A DNA stretch of 5,405 nt from Lentisphaeria bacterium (lineage in GTDB: Bacteria > Verrucomicrobiota > Lentisphaeria > Victivallales > UBA1829). The notes under the pieces were generated by a model, which searched no databases, was not told the DNA's origin, and saw nothing but the letters and a program-made list of their open reading frames with translations. How positions within the stretch are numbered: position 1 is the first letter of the stretch; each line of letters begins with the position of its first letter. The stretch is taken from positions 1 through 5,405 of the forward strand of contig DXVA01000304.1 of the NCBI GenBank assembly GCA_019408975.1. Reading direction: 5' to 3'. The position numbers were made by a program, and so were the translations under genes. Of this stretch, positions 4,787 to 5,405 are shown one piece after another.

Positions 4787-5398
4787 TTATTTGTTGGGAC
4801 TGCTGTTATTTTGCTTTTCCACGAGAAAGCGTCTGCCGTCGAGAGACTTGACCACAACGATCGGCGTTCCTGTCGGAAGCGGTTCCTCCGCAACCGCCTG
4901 AAGCTCATGTGTCGCTCCCCCGACGGAGACGACGATTTTTCCCGCTTCCACACTGCCGCCGGGAATGCTGAGATAAACGGTTCCGGTTTTTCCTGTGAAA
5001 TCCGAGGCTGCGACATTGCCGCTGTACTGCAGGCGCATCGTGAAATAGAGAATGGAGGCGGTGATCAGCATGGTGATGAAGCCGCAGAACAGAGCGAGGA
5101 AAAATCCTGCGATTCCTTTGCTTCCCCAGATAACGCCGCCCCAGCCGAACACAGTCAGGAAAGCAAGCACGGAACGCAGCGAAAAAAGCTTGAAGTCGAG
5201 ATAACCCGTATCCGCATGGTCCAGGACGGAACCGTCCGCGTCGAAATCGGGATTGTCGATGCCCCCGAGCCCGAACAGGCTTAACAGGCATGTGATTCCG
5301 AAGAAAATCGTTCCGAGAATGGCGAGTCCCCAGTACATCATCATCGCCTGGGCGCCCGCGAGAAAATTGCCGACATTGCTCAGAATGGTGTCAATCAT
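4787..5398 (-). CDS. NfeD-like membrane protein with C-terminal OB-fold (YuaF/YqiJ type)
   Basis: This 203-residue protein is the likely partner of the flotillin downstream. A first hydrophobic segment spans about 20-44. An acidic loop of repeated Asp (DNPDFDADGSVLDHAD, 48-63) follows, then SLRSVLAFLTVFGWGGVIW (73-91), which resembles the second helix of YuaF-type proteins, and a third helix at about 96-120. The last third (about 132-196), containing GKTGTVYLSIPGGSVEAG and VVVKSLDGRRFLVEK, has the beta-rich, Gly-spaced pattern of the NfeD-type OB fold. NfeD-family genes commonly sit beside SPFH genes, and YuaF is reported to act with FloT in B. subtilis. The serine-protease domain of long NfeD proteins is absent, so this is the short type. 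The ATG at 5396-5398 is reasonable, but only 7 bases lie upstream (GAG at 5403-5405 may end a Shine-Dalgarno), so an earlier start cannot be excluded. Confidence 0.8.
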   Translation of the reverse strand: MIDTILSNVGNFLAGAQAMMMYWGLAILGTIFFGITCLLSLFGLGGIDNPDFDADGSVLDHADTGYLDFKLFSLRSVLAFLTVFGWGGVIWGSKGIAGFFLALFCGFITMLITASILYFTMRLQYSGNVAASDFTGKTGTVYLSIPGGSVEAGKIVVSVGGATHELQAVAEEPLPTGTPIVVVKSLDGRRFLVEKQNNSSPNK

Positions 5399-5405
5399 TC
5401 TACTC

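Noticed and set aside
4751..5284. Plus-strand open frame of 177 codons opposite the NfeD-like gene
   Set aside because: It is antisense to a membrane protein whose helices, OB-fold pattern and operon position are convincing. Its own translation has no domain signature.

Overview
This 5.4-kb bacterial chromosomal window holds five protein-coding genes in two convergent blocks, plus a repeat-rich intergenic region. Gene spacing, Shine-Dalgarno sites, a sigma70-type promoter and intrinsic terminators are all ordinary for bacteria. The MEP-pathway kinase, a cytosolic-type cyclophilin, a Gfo/Idh/MocA oxidoreductase and a flotillin/NfeD-like pair do not fix the lineage. A Gram-negative anaerobe of the PVC group (for example Lentisphaerota) is possible, but that is a loose inference from overall gene style and I cannot test it here.

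Layout. Positions 2-1295 (+) hold the 5'-truncated gene for IspE (isoprenoid precursor synthesis). It is followed after 16 nt by a PpiB-type peptidyl-prolyl isomerase, so the two are probably co-transcribed. Positions 1296-1948 carry no convincing protein gene. They contain two arrays of an 8-bp tandem repeat in opposite orientation (1296-1359 and 1724-1811), a strong intrinsic terminator (1450-1486) and a compact 53% GC hairpin-rich island in AT-rich sequence (about 1548-1640). A clear promoter (1851-1878) follows and drives a single Gfo/Idh/MocA-family dehydrogenase (1949-2974).

Positions 2975-3134 are the convergence zone, with a bidirectional terminator and a second strong hairpin serving the minus strand. 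The minus-strand block (5398 to 3135) is a two-gene operon. A small membrane protein with a C-terminal OB-fold-like domain (NfeD/YuaF/YqiJ type) is followed 20 nt later by a 543-residue flotillin. Such pairs are known to build flotillin-rich membrane microdomains.

No new multi-gene system is evident. The parts most worth a second look are the inverted octamer arrays, which include a perfect 35-bp inverted repeat, the GC-rich island between them, and five 22-residue repeats in the flotillin coiled-coil region.
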